64,000 bases of DNA from Candidatus Thiodiazotropha endoloripes (GCF_001708965.1 NZ_LVJW01000003.1:682001-746000), one strand, 5' to 3'. Positions 36,892 to 47,054 are shown, numbered from the stretch's first letter. Made by a program: numbers and translations. Notes: a model not told the origin generated them from the sequence alone.

Positions 36892-38028
36892 GTGTTGTTT
36901 TTACGGGAATCGCTTTGCAGTACTGGTGTCACTGTTATAGCCGTAATTTGATAATGCATCGATCGGAATGTCCCCAATATGGGTGCTATTCTGTATTTGA
37001 GTGTCGGTTTGGTCGATGGATTTAATCGAGTGTGATCATAAAACTGTTTCACTGGAGATTTTACCTCGTCAGAAAATTTGTGGGTAGATTCTGGCATGGG
37101 TATGTGTGTGATTCATAGGCATCCTTTCACTATACTTAGGTGTTATGAACAGAGAAACTCAACGAAGATTACAATCGGTTCGCCTTTCTGAAGAATCTGG
37201 TGATACAGACTTTGTTTGCAGACGCTGAGGCATCATCAAGCCTACTTTAAGTTGGATTTGGAGCTGGCCGGATTGAAACGATCTCTATGAACCACGTGGC
37301 TTAGATTGATAACCCGACGGTTTGTTGATCATCCTCGCTGATCTTTCGTATTCTGGACTACCTGTCATCAGTTTATAAAAGTTGATACCATTTGCCGGGA
37401 GGTTCCTCGTATATCAAATCAGAATCATCCTTTGCTTCCATGATGGTTATTATACGTGTGTTGAGAATCTTCTTAATTGGAGGCGTTGCTTTTCTTCCTT
37501 TGGTTTTTAGCGTTTTTTTATCTGATATCCATTAGCTGCCATCTGGCCTTATCGCCAAGGTGTAATCAAATGCCGACTTTTTAGATTTGATGTTACAAAA
37601 CTTGGCCATAATTCACCTGCCAAATAATGTTTATTTTTGGAAAGCTGACAGGAGTCAGAAAAGCGGTCTTTCCAATCTGCATCGGATCAAATCAAATCAT
37701 TACTTCTCCATTCACTTCCTGAACTTCCTTCCCTTCACCTTGTATCCCTTTTGGGTGAAGAGAAAATCAATACGAGACATCCTGTATATGCGTTTATGCG
37801 GAAATCATGCAGGTAAGGTTAAATTAAACAAACGTCAACAAGATAAATTATCCTGTAACGCAGTGCGTATTTAATAATGCTGTGAAACGGTGCTTAGGCC
37901 ACTAAATATCGGGCTTCTGCCATTATATACAACAGAGTCTCGGTAAGTGGTTTTCAAAAGCGCATAAATCACATGCGAAAATGGCCTGAAATTTCACTAA
38001 GCAACTAAATATACTGCAGTAGCTATAT
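36892..38028. other. 1.1-kb AT-rich region with no convincing gene
   Basis: The longest gene-poor stretch in the window. A 95-codon frame at 37587-37874 lacks a ribosome site and protein-like composition and is not accepted. Short protein-like patches occur near 37160-37250 but are broken by stops, so eroded coding DNA is possible. Confidence 0.4.
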
Positions 38029-38292
38029 TTAGACTGGCCACCAATAACCTGGTGGATTGATATATGCCCAGCGAGAGCCCTTTGCTTCGACTATTGTCAA
38101 CTGCCGTACGTTGACTACTTTCTTGATTGGTGGGCATTTTCGTTTCGAAGGTTTTATAAGTTTCATCTCGCCGTCACTGTCATCATATACTTTGACGGTC
38201 CCGTCAGGTTTCAATACCAGAGTATAATCAAAAATAGACTCGTTATCCTTTTTCTTGGTATTTGTCTTTTTTTCTTTGTTGCTTTTTGCCAT
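38029..38292 (-). CDS. Small lysine-rich protein of unknown function
   Basis: An 87-residue protein starting with a very basic stretch (MAKSNKEKKTNTKKKDNES) and ending PPGYWWPV. The middle part, YTLVLKPDGTVKVYDDSDGE, looks like a small beta-sheet domain. GAGAGGAG lies upstream of the ATG at 38292, and the gene follows the FecR-TPR-barrel gene by 31 bp on the same strand, so it is probably the second gene of that unit. Function unknown. Confidence 0.6.
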   Translation of the reverse strand: MAKSNKEKKTNTKKKDNESIFDYTLVLKPDGTVKVYDDSDGEMKLIKPSKRKCPPIKKVVNVRQLTIVEAKGSRWAYINPPGYWWPV

Positions 38293-38323
38293 ATTCTGCT
38301 CCTCTCTTCTGTGGTTATATTAA

Positions 38324-41300
38324 CTAGCGAACGTTTACTGAAATTTTTCCAAACACAAATCTTTCGCCAGCAAAGGATGAAGGTGACGCGGTAAGCTCCG
38401 GATCGTTAATGTCATAACTATCTCGATCTTCAAAATTTATCTGTTTATCGAAGATGTTATTTATGCCAAGGGATACAGATCCGCGACGGTTTGGAAATCG
38501 GTAGTTAAAAGCAAGGTCAGTTGACACGCCATTGTCTTCTCCTTGCTGGGTTTCTGTCCCGGTTTTGTTGATGAACTCGCCTTCTTGGTCATAGTAGGTA
38601 GCAGTAAGCTTGGTAGAGAAACCGAGCGGATGATAATAACTGATGGAGACGGGTAGTTGGTGAGTCTTCAATTCAAGAACGCCGTCTGGTGCCAATACAA
38701 CGGAATTTGATTGAATGTTTTGAGCTAGATCGCTCCTGCTATATGAGTACTCGACGCCAAAGGACCAGAAAGGTGAAGTGGTCCAATTAAGCCACAATAC
38801 GGTATTCATGTCATCGTGTTCTATTATTTGAGAAGTGTTGCCTGGAGGTATGGTTGAAAAGTCAACAAGCCCAATTTCTGTCTCTAATTCACGAAAAACT
38901 GAAGAGACACCGGCATGTAAATTATGTGTAAATTGATGGTTATACTCCGCTGCATAGGCCCAGTAATCAGTTTTGTCAAAATCATCGTACAATTGATTGA
39001 AACCGAAAATTTGTGAAGGCTCCAGTGTCTCATAGAGTGATGGTAAAACAACACTCATGCGGTTTCGAAAAACAGCCAGTCGAAGTTCGCTGCTGGTTGT
39101 TGGGATGACCTGAAATCCTATTTTTGGATAGGCCTTGTTAAATTCATCATTATCTACATCTTCCTTTATATAGCTTAATCCACCCATCAAAGTGGATTGA
39201 TCGTTGATGTCGTAATGCAGATAACCATATAGTCTTGTTTGCCATGCATCATGTTCAGATGAGGATGTGCAACTTGGAAACGGACAACCCATTGCGAATT
39301 CAAAGACGGACAAGGCATCTTCCTCTTCATTTTGATGGCTTACGCCCGCCAACCAAACCGTTTGCTCCAGTTTTCCGGATAATTGCACTTCATAGAGATC
39401 AATCGTACGGTCGCTTTCTGTACTGAATGTTGTAAAGGGATCAAGGTCCTGAGAACGGACAAATTCATAATCGCGCCTAATGCCGGAAATCAGCAAGTTG
39501 GTGTTGGCCGCCAATGCATGCCTAACACCTAATCGAATCGTGGATATGTCACTATTGACCTGGAAGTCATCAACATTGAGAAACTCTGGGAGCAGTCGTT
39601 GAGTCACATCCCCTTTTTCTTCTTCGGATTCGCTAATCTCAATTTGGAACGATGTGCTATCTGAAAGAGCAAATTGGGCAAATCCGTTATAGATGTCCTG
39701 CTCATAAACAGCACTTTCGTTACGAAATCCATCTGTTTCGGCATGGTACTGTCCAAGACTGAACGCAAATCGATCAGTTAATCCGGCTAAAATTGCATCC
39801 TCAGCCCAGGTGCTCTCTTCACCATATGAGGCATCTAATTGAAACGCCAAACCACTCTTAGTAAACAGCGGATTATATTCATAGTAGGATAGGTCGGCTG
39901 GCCCATTTCCATCCAATAGACCAAGGTTTGAGTTACTCAATTGAGGTTGCAGAGGATCCAGGTTCAGGGGTTGAGTCAATTTTGATTGTAGCAACTCGCT
40001 TTGTCTTGCGGCATCCCGGTTGCTAATACCCACGTAGCTGTCAGCCAACAACCGATGAGCTGAGTGATTGATGGGAGCCTGTATTAAGGCGTCTGTCGCC
40101 TGATAGGCTGCCTGCTGTTCAAAACTCAAATCGTTGTAGATTCTACCAAGCGCTACGTTTCGTGATGCCTCGTCATTATCAAGAAGCTGCCTTGAACGAT
40201 ATACACCCCGGTTATCATTTAACTCAATCGCACGCTGCTGCGCATGTAACGCCTCTACCGGTCTATTGGCTGATTGCAACAATATTGAATCATAAAACCA
40301 GGCCGTGGGATCGTTGGGATCGAGTTCTTTCGCCATGGCAAATTGTTGGGATGCCAAGTCGTTGCGCCTCTCCTCGTAATAGGCCTTGCCCATGTAACTG
40401 CGAAGCAAGGCGTTGTTTGGATCGAGCAGTGCTGCTGTTTCAATCTCTTTGCGGCCTTCCACCAAATCACCTTGGCGAATACCCAGCAGGCCCAAGCCAA
40501 GGTGGGGGAGGGGAGCCGCTGAATCAAGTTCAATAGCCCTCTGAAATGCCGTTTTCGCGGTATCCAGGCTGATCTCGCGTAACGATGCGAACCCAAGAAC
40601 GGTATGCGCCAGTGAGAGCTTGGGATCGATGGTGACAGCCTGGTTGGCGGAATCACGAGCGGCGCGGGTATTGCCTGTCATTAACCAGACTTCCGCAAGT
40701 CGCGCCTGTGTCAGGGCGTTTTGAGGTGCAAGTTGCGCGGCTTTTTGGCTGTTGGCCAAGGCGGCGGGTATGTCAAACATAGCCTGATCGACATAGGATT
40801 GCGCCATATAGGCAGTGGCTGAATGCCTATCCTTTTCCAGTGCTTGTTTCGCCGACTCTGCCGCTTCTTCAAGTCGATTCTCAACAATCGCCTTGATGGC
40901 GGCTTGAGCCAATGTATCCGCTTCGCTGGGTAGAGCTGGCAGTGGAGGATAGTAAAGTGCCCAGGCAACGGCATTGAAGGGTCTGGCGATTGACGTAACG
41001 ACAGGCGGTTGATCCTGCTCGGCGCGGGCTGCCTGATTGGCACCCAGCTCTACCGAGCCCACATTATTGCTGGCAATTACCACCCCCTCTAAGACGATCA
41101 CATCCGTGCCGGTATCATCTATTCGAACCACAAATTCAGTACCCTCTATGGAGGCGTTCACATAAGGCGTTTTGACCTCAAGACTCTTTGGTGTGCGGCT
41201 GATGAAATGAATGGCCCCTCGCAGCAGGTCCAGGAAGGAGGGGGTCGACTTAGCGACCTGACTAAATATCAGTGAGGAATTCTCATCCAGACGCAGCAAG

Positions 41301-41554
41301 GTATCATTTGTCAGGCGGATGGCCGCCCTGCTGTTGTGTGATGTTCTGAGGGTATCGCCAGCACAGAAATGATCTTCGAGTACTGCCTGGTGCCAGCCCC
41401 CTTGATCAGCAACCCTCTTTTCCACCTTCCCCTCCAGGGAGACCAATTGCGCCACATGGACACAATCATCAGAGACGGCATGCTGTGGTAAGAAAAGGAT
41501 GAAAACAAGAAACAAGTAGTGGGCGAGCATTGTGAAGTTTCGGCAATGCTGCAT
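38324..41554 (-). CDS. FecR-TPR-outer-membrane beta-barrel fusion protein
   Basis: A 1076-residue exported protein. A signal peptide (about residues 8-28, ending QHAVSDD) is followed by a FecR-type domain (about 33-185, with GAIHFISR and NASIEGTEFVV), then roughly eight to ten TPR repeats (about 200-480), then a C-terminal half with the alternating aromatic pattern of an outer-membrane beta-barrel, ending FVFGKISVNVR. The barrel resembles TonB-dependent receptor barrels, but no plug or TonB box is evident. It lies downstream of a CHASE2 adenylate cyclase, a frequent neighbour of FecR-domain proteins. ATG 41530 is an alternative start. Role unknown; possibly an envelope scaffold or export pore. 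Confidence 0.8.
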   Translation of the reverse strand: MQHCRNFTMLAHYLFLVFILFLPQHAVSDDCVHVAQLVSLEGKVEKRVADQGGWHQAVLEDHFCAGDTLRTSHNSRAAIRLTNDTLLRLDENSSLIFSQVAKSTPSFLDLLRGAIHFISRTPKSLEVKTPYVNASIEGTEFVVRIDDTGTDVIVLEGVVIASNNVGSVELGANQAARAEQDQPPVVTSIARPFNAVAWALYYPPLPALPSEADTLAQAAIKAIVENRLEEAAESAKQALEKDRHSATAYMAQSYVDQAMFDIPAALANSQKAAQLAPQNALTQARLAEVWLMTGNTRAARDSANQAVTIDPKLSLAHTVLGFASLREISLDTAKTAFQRAIELDSAAPLPHLGLGLLGIRQGDLVEGRKEIETAALLDPNNALLRSYMGKAYYEERRNDLASQQFAMAKELDPNDPTAWFYDSILLQSANRPVEALHAQQRAIELNDNRGVYRSRQLLDNDEASRNVALGRIYNDLSFEQQAAYQATDALIQAPINHSAHRLLADSYVGISNRDAARQSELLQSKLTQPLNLDPLQPQLSNSNLGLLDGNGPADLSYYEYNPLFTKSGLAFQLDASYGEESTWAEDAILAGLTDRFAFSLGQYHAETDGFRNESAVYEQDIYNGFAQFALSDSTSFQIEISESEEEKGDVTQRLLPEFLNVDDFQVNSDISTIRLGVRHALAANTNLLISGIRRDYEFVRSQDLDPFTTFSTESDRTIDLYEVQLSGKLEQTVWLAGVSHQNEEEDALSVFEFAMGCPFPSCTSSSEHDAWQTRLYGYLHYDINDQSTLMGGLSYIKEDVDNDEFNKAYPKIGFQVIPTTSSELRLAVFRNRMSVVLPSLYETLEPSQIFGFNQLYDDFDKTDYWAYAAEYNHQFTHNLHAGVSSVFRELETEIGLVDFSTIPPGNTSQIIEHDDMNTVLWLNWTTSPFWSFGVEYSYSRSDLAQNIQSNSVVLAPDGVLELKTHQLPVSISYYHPLGFSTKLTATYYDQEGEFINKTGTETQQGEDNGVSTDLAFNYRFPNRRGSVSLGINNIFDKQINFEDRDSYDINDPELTASPSSFAGERFVFGKISVNVR

Positions 41555-41593
41555 AGTGATCCCCTGAATAGCGATTTTTAGATCCAAAAACAT

Positions 41594-41640
41594 CTCAAGC
41601 ATAGCCAGTTTTTGAGCAAAAAAAATTTCTCAAGCTTGAG
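41594..41640 (-). promoter_or_regulatory. Cluster of CTCAAGC repeats upstream of the FecR-TPR-barrel gene
   Basis: CTCAAGC occurs at 41594-41600, TTGAGC at 41612-41617, and the 12-bp palindrome CTCAAGCTTGAG at 41629-41640. Direct and inverted copies within 47 bp, 40 bp upstream of the gene, look like an operator. The remaining sequence up to 41984 is AT-rich and holds no gene. Confidence 0.45.
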
Positions 41641-41984
41641 TTATATAGTAACCAAAATTAAACGATATGCGAATTTATTTCATATTTGCTAAGACGATTG
41701 GCCCCTATTTTTAATGTAGATTGTTCGTACCTCCTCATAACCCCCTCTCTGCAAACAGGATCACACCCAATAAACCAGTAGAAAAGTGTAATTATCCCAA
41801 TGCTTTATGCGGTTTTTGTCGTCGGGATAGTTTACCAAGCCGAATATTATTTCTGAATCCGTATCTTCGACAGTCGCACTGGCGAATTTGCAGCTGATTA
41901 TCAACGGGTGGCTCAAGACCGAAACCTTTTCTGTAAGGCTGTGATGATGTTGTGCAGCTCATTGCATATTGATGACTGTTCGTA

Positions 41985-42219
41985 CTACCTTGGTGCGCAC
42001 TTACCCTGTGATGTTGCTACTTTATCAACAAGAAGTTGGCCCCTGACCTTGCCTTCCGCCACCCTGATCAGGGTGGCGCTGTCGTTGACCTCCAGGGTGA
42101 ATTCCGTCCCTTCGATCGAGGCGTTGATGTGGGGGATAATTGGCCTGGGCGGGGTGGCTGATGCGACTGATAAAATGGGCCTTACCATTGATGTTCTCAA
42201 GCCAGCTCGTCTGCTGTTT
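41985..42219 (-). pseudogene. Frameshifted remnant of a second FecR-domain gene
   Basis: On the minus strand one frame gives TSWLENINGKAHFISRISHP, matching PSFLDLLRGAIHFISRTPK of the intact gene downstream; the other gives HINASIEGTEFTLEVNDSAT, matching VNASIEGTEFVVRIDDTGT. The two halves are consecutive in the family but sit in different frames, with the break at a run of five C (near 42136). The frame stops at 41985. The start and the rest of the gene are missing. It lies directly after the CHASE2 cyclase gene. Confidence 0.8.
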
Positions 42220-42315
42220 AGGCGTTTTTATTCATAAAATCGTAATTATCACCATATATTTCCTTAATTCAGATGTTGGTGTTAATTAACAATATGGCCT
42301 GGTCAGTGGGAATGT

Positions 42316-44478
42316 TTAGTATTTGCGCTTTTGTGTGCTTCTACGGTCAGCGAACTGATTGATGTAGTAGTTCGTCGGGCCATCCGAGGGGAAATCCTCT
42401 GCGATCAATTGAAATTTCCTGTTGGCCGCTGGACGCTCGCCCATTTGCCATAATAGGAGCGCTTCCGCAAAAGCCTGATGAAGGCTGAGCATACTGGCGT
42501 CGACAGATTCTGATTTGGCGGCAACCTCAAAGATCTTAATCGGCTTCTCCTTGCCCGAGACGGAGAACAGACCCAGCTCCCGGGTCTGTATACGCTTCAG
42601 GTGTTTGATGAAGTCCTCCGAAGCGAGAATCCGCGTGCCCAACAACTTATTGAGATTCTCGATGCGGGAAGTGGTGTTAACCATGTCTCCCACCGCTCGG
42701 TACTCGAAATGGTCGATGGCGCCCACATGGCTCATCACCAGTTCGCCCGAATGGAGTCCGATGCGGGTGAAAAGTTTGGGTTCGAGATCGGAGTTTTGGA
42801 TCGCCGTTCCTATCTCCAGGGCCGCTTCACAGGCCATCTGCTCCATGTTGTGGTTGATTTCGGTCGCCGGCCAGATGGCGAGCATCGCGTCACCGACCAC
42901 ATCCGAAACGATGCCTTTGTTTGCCCGTACCGGGGTAAAGAGGATTTTGAAATAGCGGTTCAGGTACTCCTGCAGCACTTTCGGCGCCATCTTTTCCGCC
43001 ATCGCCGTGTAGTTCTGTGCATCGGAGGCCAGGCATACCCCGTAGGCTGAGTCGATCAGGCCAGCCGGTTGTTTGTTGTCCCGGGCCAATCTTTCAATTA
43101 CATCGCCTGGTAGATAGTAACCAAACAGACGACGCAGATGCTCACGGCTGGTACGCATCTGTTGATAGTGCCAGATCAGACTGACGACCAGGGCTACCGG
43201 GAGTTGTATGACCAGTGGGATAAACCAGGGCAGCCAGAGATTGAATTGGCTGAACAGCAGATGGGTCGAGCCGAAGTAAGCCCCACCAACCACCAAACCC
43301 GCAAAAACTCCATTCAGTCCAGGGGTGAATCGAAACAGCAAACTGATCCCCACACCAAAGAGGATCAACAATAATGCGATCCAGCCGGTATGAGGGTGAT
43401 GCAGAATCTCCTGGTTGAGCAGGTTCGCGTAGGCTGTGGCGGCAATTTCAACACCACTGATATCCAGGCCGTTGGATTGAGAAAAGACGGTATAGAAGCC
43501 ATCTTTCTGTTTCGGTTGATAGGCTCCCGCATAGCCGATGAAGAGGGTTTTACCCCGTAGATGATTTAATGAATCGGCCGGTGAGGCGAGGATTTCCTGC
43601 AAGCTGTGGGTTTTGATGCTGCCTGGCGGTCCATAGAAGTTGAGATGGGGGTAGGCCGGTGTCTCAAACAGATGCATCACTGATTGCATCTGCTGATAGC
43701 GTAGATTCGACATCCTCAGTTTATGCTGCTCTTCCAGCTGGGTTTGCATATGCTCAACCAGAGCCGGGTTGTTGCGAATGAAGAGTGCGGTCTCATGCAG
43801 ATCTGTCAGATTCGGTGGTTGCAGTGATGACCCATGTGCATCAAGGGATCCAAGCAAAAGCTGCTTGAGTCTTTTTCCACCAGGATCGGCGGCATGCAGC
43901 AGCGCAGCAGCTGGGAGTGAAAGCAGTTTTTGATTACCACTGAATGTCCAGAACCGACTGACCTTGACTGGAACTTTCGGCAGCACGAACGGTGCGAGTT
44001 CGAGTGCCGCCTCGGCCAGGATGGTCGTAGGGGGGATCAGCTGTTCCAAGGCGTGTGTTCCGTTGCTGTTTTTGATCTGCAGCTGTTGCTGGTAGGAGAC
44101 CAGCAGAACATTACCGCTTTGTCGTATGGTATCGGCGAGCTGGCGATCTGATTCAACGCCCCTGGCTTTCTTGAAGAAGATATCAAAAACAATCAACCGG
44201 ACATCGGCCTGATTGAGCCGCTCAATGAGTTCTGCATGCAGACTGCGTGGCCAATCAGGGATCTCTTCACCCAACCCGAGTTGAGCTGCGGTTTCACCAT
44301 TGATCGAGATGATCTCGACCGATTCAGGTGGCGCTCTTTGGCCACGTAACTTGAACAACAGACCAAGACCCGCATCTTCCTCCCAGGCGCTACCCATGGG
44401 CAGAAGGCTGAAAAGTACGCCCAGAATACCAATCGAGATACCCAGTAGCAGTGTTGATCTAAGCTGATGTTTTTCCAC
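42316..44478 (-). CDS. CHASE2-domain class III adenylate cyclase
   Basis: A 720-residue inner-membrane nucleotide cyclase. An N-terminal membrane segment (about residues 10-28) is followed by a large periplasmic CHASE2 sensor (about 35-350), three membrane helices (about 365-445) and a class III catalytic domain (about 480-660). The metal aspartates are present (LASDAQNYTAM and VVGDAMLAIWP), as are the late EYRAVGDMVNTTSRIENL residues that hold the transition state. It should make cAMP. The divergent neighbour encodes a Crp-like protein, so the pair may form a local cAMP circuit. Confidence 0.92.
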   Translation of the reverse strand: MEKHQLRSTLLLGISIGILGVLFSLLPMGSAWEEDAGLGLLFKLRGQRAPPESVEIISINGETAAQLGLGEEIPDWPRSLHAELIERLNQADVRLIVFDIFFKKARGVESDRQLADTIRQSGNVLLVSYQQQLQIKNSNGTHALEQLIPPTTILAEAALELAPFVLPKVPVKVSRFWTFSGNQKLLSLPAAALLHAADPGGKRLKQLLLGSLDAHGSSLQPPNLTDLHETALFIRNNPALVEHMQTQLEEQHKLRMSNLRYQQMQSVMHLFETPAYPHLNFYGPPGSIKTHSLQEILASPADSLNHLRGKTLFIGYAGAYQPKQKDGFYTVFSQSNGLDISGVEIAATAYANLLNQEILHHPHTGWIALLLILFGVGISLLFRFTPGLNGVFAGLVVGGAYFGSTHLLFSQFNLWLPWFIPLVIQLPVALVVSLIWHYQQMRTSREHLRRLFGYYLPGDVIERLARDNKQPAGLIDSAYGVCLASDAQNYTAMAEKMAPKVLQEYLNRYFKILFTPVRANKGIVSDVVGDAMLAIWPATEINHNMEQMACEAALEIGTAIQNSDLEPKLFTRIGLHSGELVMSHVGAIDHFEYRAVGDMVNTTSRIENLNKLLGTRILASEDFIKHLKRIQTRELGLFSVSGKEKPIKIFEVAAKSESVDASMLSLHQAFAEALLLWQMGERPAANRKFQLIAEDFPSDGPTNYYINQFADRRSTQKRKY

Positions 44479-44891
44479 AACGACCCTGTTGGTTTATAAA
44501 ACTGTTGACCAGTTAGTCTCTATCAGCTGCAGTGAAACGGCCTTCTGCGAGGCTGAAAAACACCACTGAAGTCCTGAAGATGTATTGTCTGGCCAGCAGA
44601 TTCAGAGTGAGATTTGGATCACCACATTCCAATACAGTTGATCTTGCCACTGTAGAAGTCACTATTTTCTGTTAAAGTTTTACCAGGGCCATCCATTTGG
44701 ATGCGTAATGACAGGCCCTGACCTGGTACAGACCTGCTTATGTGTATTCAGGGTGATTGATCCACAGTGTACAACATGGGAGCGTGAAGGGAGAGAACTG
44801 CGTCATTCCAGACAGTGTGGCAATAGGCATGGGTTGATATGGAGTGTGGCCCCTGTAGATAACATTTACCCACAGACAATATAATAAGGCC
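44479..44891. other. Divergent control region of cyclase and Crp-like genes
   Basis: About 410 bp. A TATAAT at 44880-44885 lies only 6 bp before the Crp-like ATG, so if it is a -10 box the transcript would be almost leaderless. No GTGAA-TAT-TTCAC element is present here. Confidence 0.35.
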
Positions 44892-45536
44892 ATGATAGAA
44901 AACGTCTCCATTTTTGCCGGTATGGACCCAAGCGATCTTGCGTTGATCGAACAACGTATGGTCAGAAGGAGCTATCCACGAAACACCATCATCCTCTCGG
45001 AAGGTGATAACAGCGACTCCCTGTATGTCATCTTGAGTGGTAAGGTTAAGGTCTATCTGAATGATGAAAATGGCAAAGAGGCCATTATCAACTATCAGGA
45101 GGAGGGTGAGTACTTTGGTGAGCTCTCATTGATCGATGACTACAAAAGATCAGCTTCGATCATGACCACCGTCAAGACTACTGTGGCGATCATGTCCAAA
45201 CAGGCCTTCCATCAGGTGTTGCAGACCAACCCGAATATCTCTATCCATCTGTTGAAGGATATGGTCCATCGGGTTAGAACACTTACCGACGAGGTGAAGA
45301 GTCTTGCCCTGTCAGATGTCTATGGACGACTGAGTAAAACCCTGTTGAGTCTGGCTGAAGAGAAGGATGGGTTGTTGGTCATCGAGGGGCATGTTACCCA
45401 GCAGGAGTTGGCCAATCGCATTGGTGCATCCCGTGAAATGGTCTGTCGAATCTTCAAGGATCTTGTCAAAGGTGGCTATATCACCTCCAGTACCAATCAG
45501 TATGTGATCAACAAGCAGTTGCCGGCCCGCTACTGA
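44892..45536 (+). CDS. Crp/Fnr-family transcription regulator
   Basis: A 214-residue regulator with an N-terminal cyclic-nucleotide-binding domain (about residues 1-115) and a C-terminal winged helix. The phosphate-binding cassette FGELSLIDDYKRSASI keeps the Gly-Glu-Leu...Arg-Ser-Ala of cAMP-binding Crp. The recognition helix ASREMVCRIFKDL has the Arg-Glu-x3-Arg pattern that reads GTGA half-sites in Crp. No Fnr-type cysteine cluster is present. It is divergent from an adenylate cyclase gene, supporting cAMP as ligand. Confidence 0.92.
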   Translation: MIENVSIFAGMDPSDLALIEQRMVRRSYPRNTIILSEGDNSDSLYVILSGKVKVYLNDENGKEAIINYQEEGEYFGELSLIDDYKRSASIMTTVKTTVAIMSKQAFHQVLQTNPNISIHLLKDMVHRVRTLTDEVKSLALSDVYGRLSKTLLSLAEEKDGLLVIEGHVTQQELANRIGASREMVCRIFKDLVKGGYITSSTNQYVINKQLPARY

Positions 45537-45612
45537 TCCCAGACATCGGTTGCGCCCTTGAGCCTGGATGGCAGTAGCTCTGGGTGGAGAGTAATCGGAG
45601 AATCCTTTCACT

Positions 45613-46962
45613 GTGACTGACTACCTGCGCGCCCCTTTAGCCTCCAAAGATCTGCCGGCAGGAATTCCTTTTATCATCGGTAACGAAGCTGCTGAACGCT
45701 TCAGCTTCTACGGCATGCGTGCGGTACTGGTGGTGTTTATGACTCAGTACCTGCTCGACAGTAGCGGTGCCGCTAATCCGATGAACGGGGAGGAGGCCAA
45801 GGGCTGGTTTCATCTGTTTGTATCGGCGGTCTATCTTACGCCTCTGTTTGGTGCATTGATCTCCGATGGTCTGCTGGGCAAGTACCGCACCATCATTCTG
45901 CTCTCTCTGGTCTACTGTCTGGGCCACTTTGCTCTGGCGCTCGATCACACCCGTTTGGGGTTGCTGCTGGGGCTGGGTTTGATCGCAATGGGTTCTGGTG
46001 GCATCAAGCCCTGTGTCTCGGCTCACCTTGGGGATCAGTTCGGTCGCAGCAATGCCTATCTGCTGTCACGCAGTTTCGGCTGGTTCTACTTTGCCATCAA
46101 TCTCGGGGCCTTTGCATCGACCCTGGCCACTCCGTGGTTGCTGCAGCAGGCCGGGCCCGATTGGGCGTTCGGCGTACCGGGGATTTTGATGGTCATCGCA
46201 ACCATTATCTTCTGGTCCGGCCGCCGCAGGTTTGTCCATATCCCCCCTGCGGGGCTGAGTTTTGTGCGGGAGGTCTTCACTCCCCAGGGCTTGTCGGTTC
46301 TGTTAAGGCTCTTCGGGCTCTATCTGTTTGTCGCTGTATTCTGGTCGCTATTCGATCAGACCGGCTCCGCCTGGGTGCTACAGGCCAAAAGCATGGATTT
46401 GAAGCTGTTTGGATTGGCGATTCTGCCGGCCCAGATCCAGGCCGCCAATCCGCTGCTGGTGATGCTGCTGGTGCCCACTTTCAGCTATCTGATCTACCCG
46501 GCGATACAGCGCAGGTGGCGATTGACCCCGCTGCGAAAAATCGGTTTCGGTATGCTGCTCGCCGCACTGGCCTTCGCCATCTCCGCCTGGATTCAGTATC
46601 AGATCGATGCCGGCCATACCCCATCCATCGCCTGGCAGCTGCTCGCCTATCTGGTGTTGACCAGTGGCGAGGTGATGGTCTCCATTACCTGTCTGGAGTT
46701 TTCCTATACCCAGGCGCCGGTGCGCATGAAATCCTTTGTCATGGCCTTTTTCATGATGTCGATTGCGATCGGTAATCTCTTTACCAGTATCGTCAACTTT
46801 GCCATTGAGGGCACCTCGCTGCTGCAGGGTGTGGACTACTATCTCTTTTTCACCCTGCTGATGTTATTCACAACCCTGCTCTACGCACTGTTATCCCCAT
46901 ACTATCGAGAGCGTACCCATCTGCAGCAAGAGCTGAATCCAGTGGAAAAAAGTCGCAGCTGA
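45613..46962 (+). CDS. POT-family proton-coupled oligopeptide transporter
   Basis: A 449-residue inner-membrane transporter with about 12 to 14 helices. The family signature ExxERFxYYG is present as NEAAERFSFYGMR near residue 24, and the second motif follows as GSGGIKPCVSAHLGDQF near 135 and FGWFYFAINLGAF near 155. It takes up di- and tripeptides with protons. The start is GTG at 45613, 76 bp after the Crp-like gene. A palindromic element and a small secreted-peptide gene follow its stop. Confidence 0.93.
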   Translation: MTDYLRAPLASKDLPAGIPFIIGNEAAERFSFYGMRAVLVVFMTQYLLDSSGAANPMNGEEAKGWFHLFVSAVYLTPLFGALISDGLLGKYRTIILLSLVYCLGHFALALDHTRLGLLLGLGLIAMGSGGIKPCVSAHLGDQFGRSNAYLLSRSFGWFYFAINLGAFASTLATPWLLQQAGPDWAFGVPGILMVIATIIFWSGRRRFVHIPPAGLSFVREVFTPQGLSVLLRLFGLYLFVAVFWSLFDQTGSAWVLQAKSMDLKLFGLAILPAQIQAANPLLVMLLVPTFSYLIYPAIQRRWRLTPLRKIGFGMLLAALAFAISAWIQYQIDAGHTPSIAWQLLAYLVLTSGEVMVSITCLEFSYTQAPVRMKSFVMAFFMMSIAIGNLFTSIVNFAIEGTSLLQGVDYYLFFTLLMLFTTLLYALLSPYYRERTHLQQELNPVEKSRS

Positions 46963-46965
46963 GAT

Positions 46966-46978
46966 GTGAATATTTCAC
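46966..46978. promoter_or_regulatory. Palindromic element GTGAATATTTCAC (copy C)
   Basis: The 13-bp core is identical to copy A (34269-34281). It begins 4 bp after the POT gene stop and about 90 bp before a 57-codon secreted-peptide gene. Confidence 0.55.
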
Positions 46979-47054
46979 AGCCATAAAATTCCCCATTCCC
47001 TATCCTTAACAGCATGAACTTTCAGTTACTTGAACTAATCGGGGAGAGAAAGGC

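Noticed and set aside
37587-37874. 95-codon plus-strand frame in the long gap
   Set aside because: No ribosome site, no recognisable domain, and composition typical of random AT-rich DNA.
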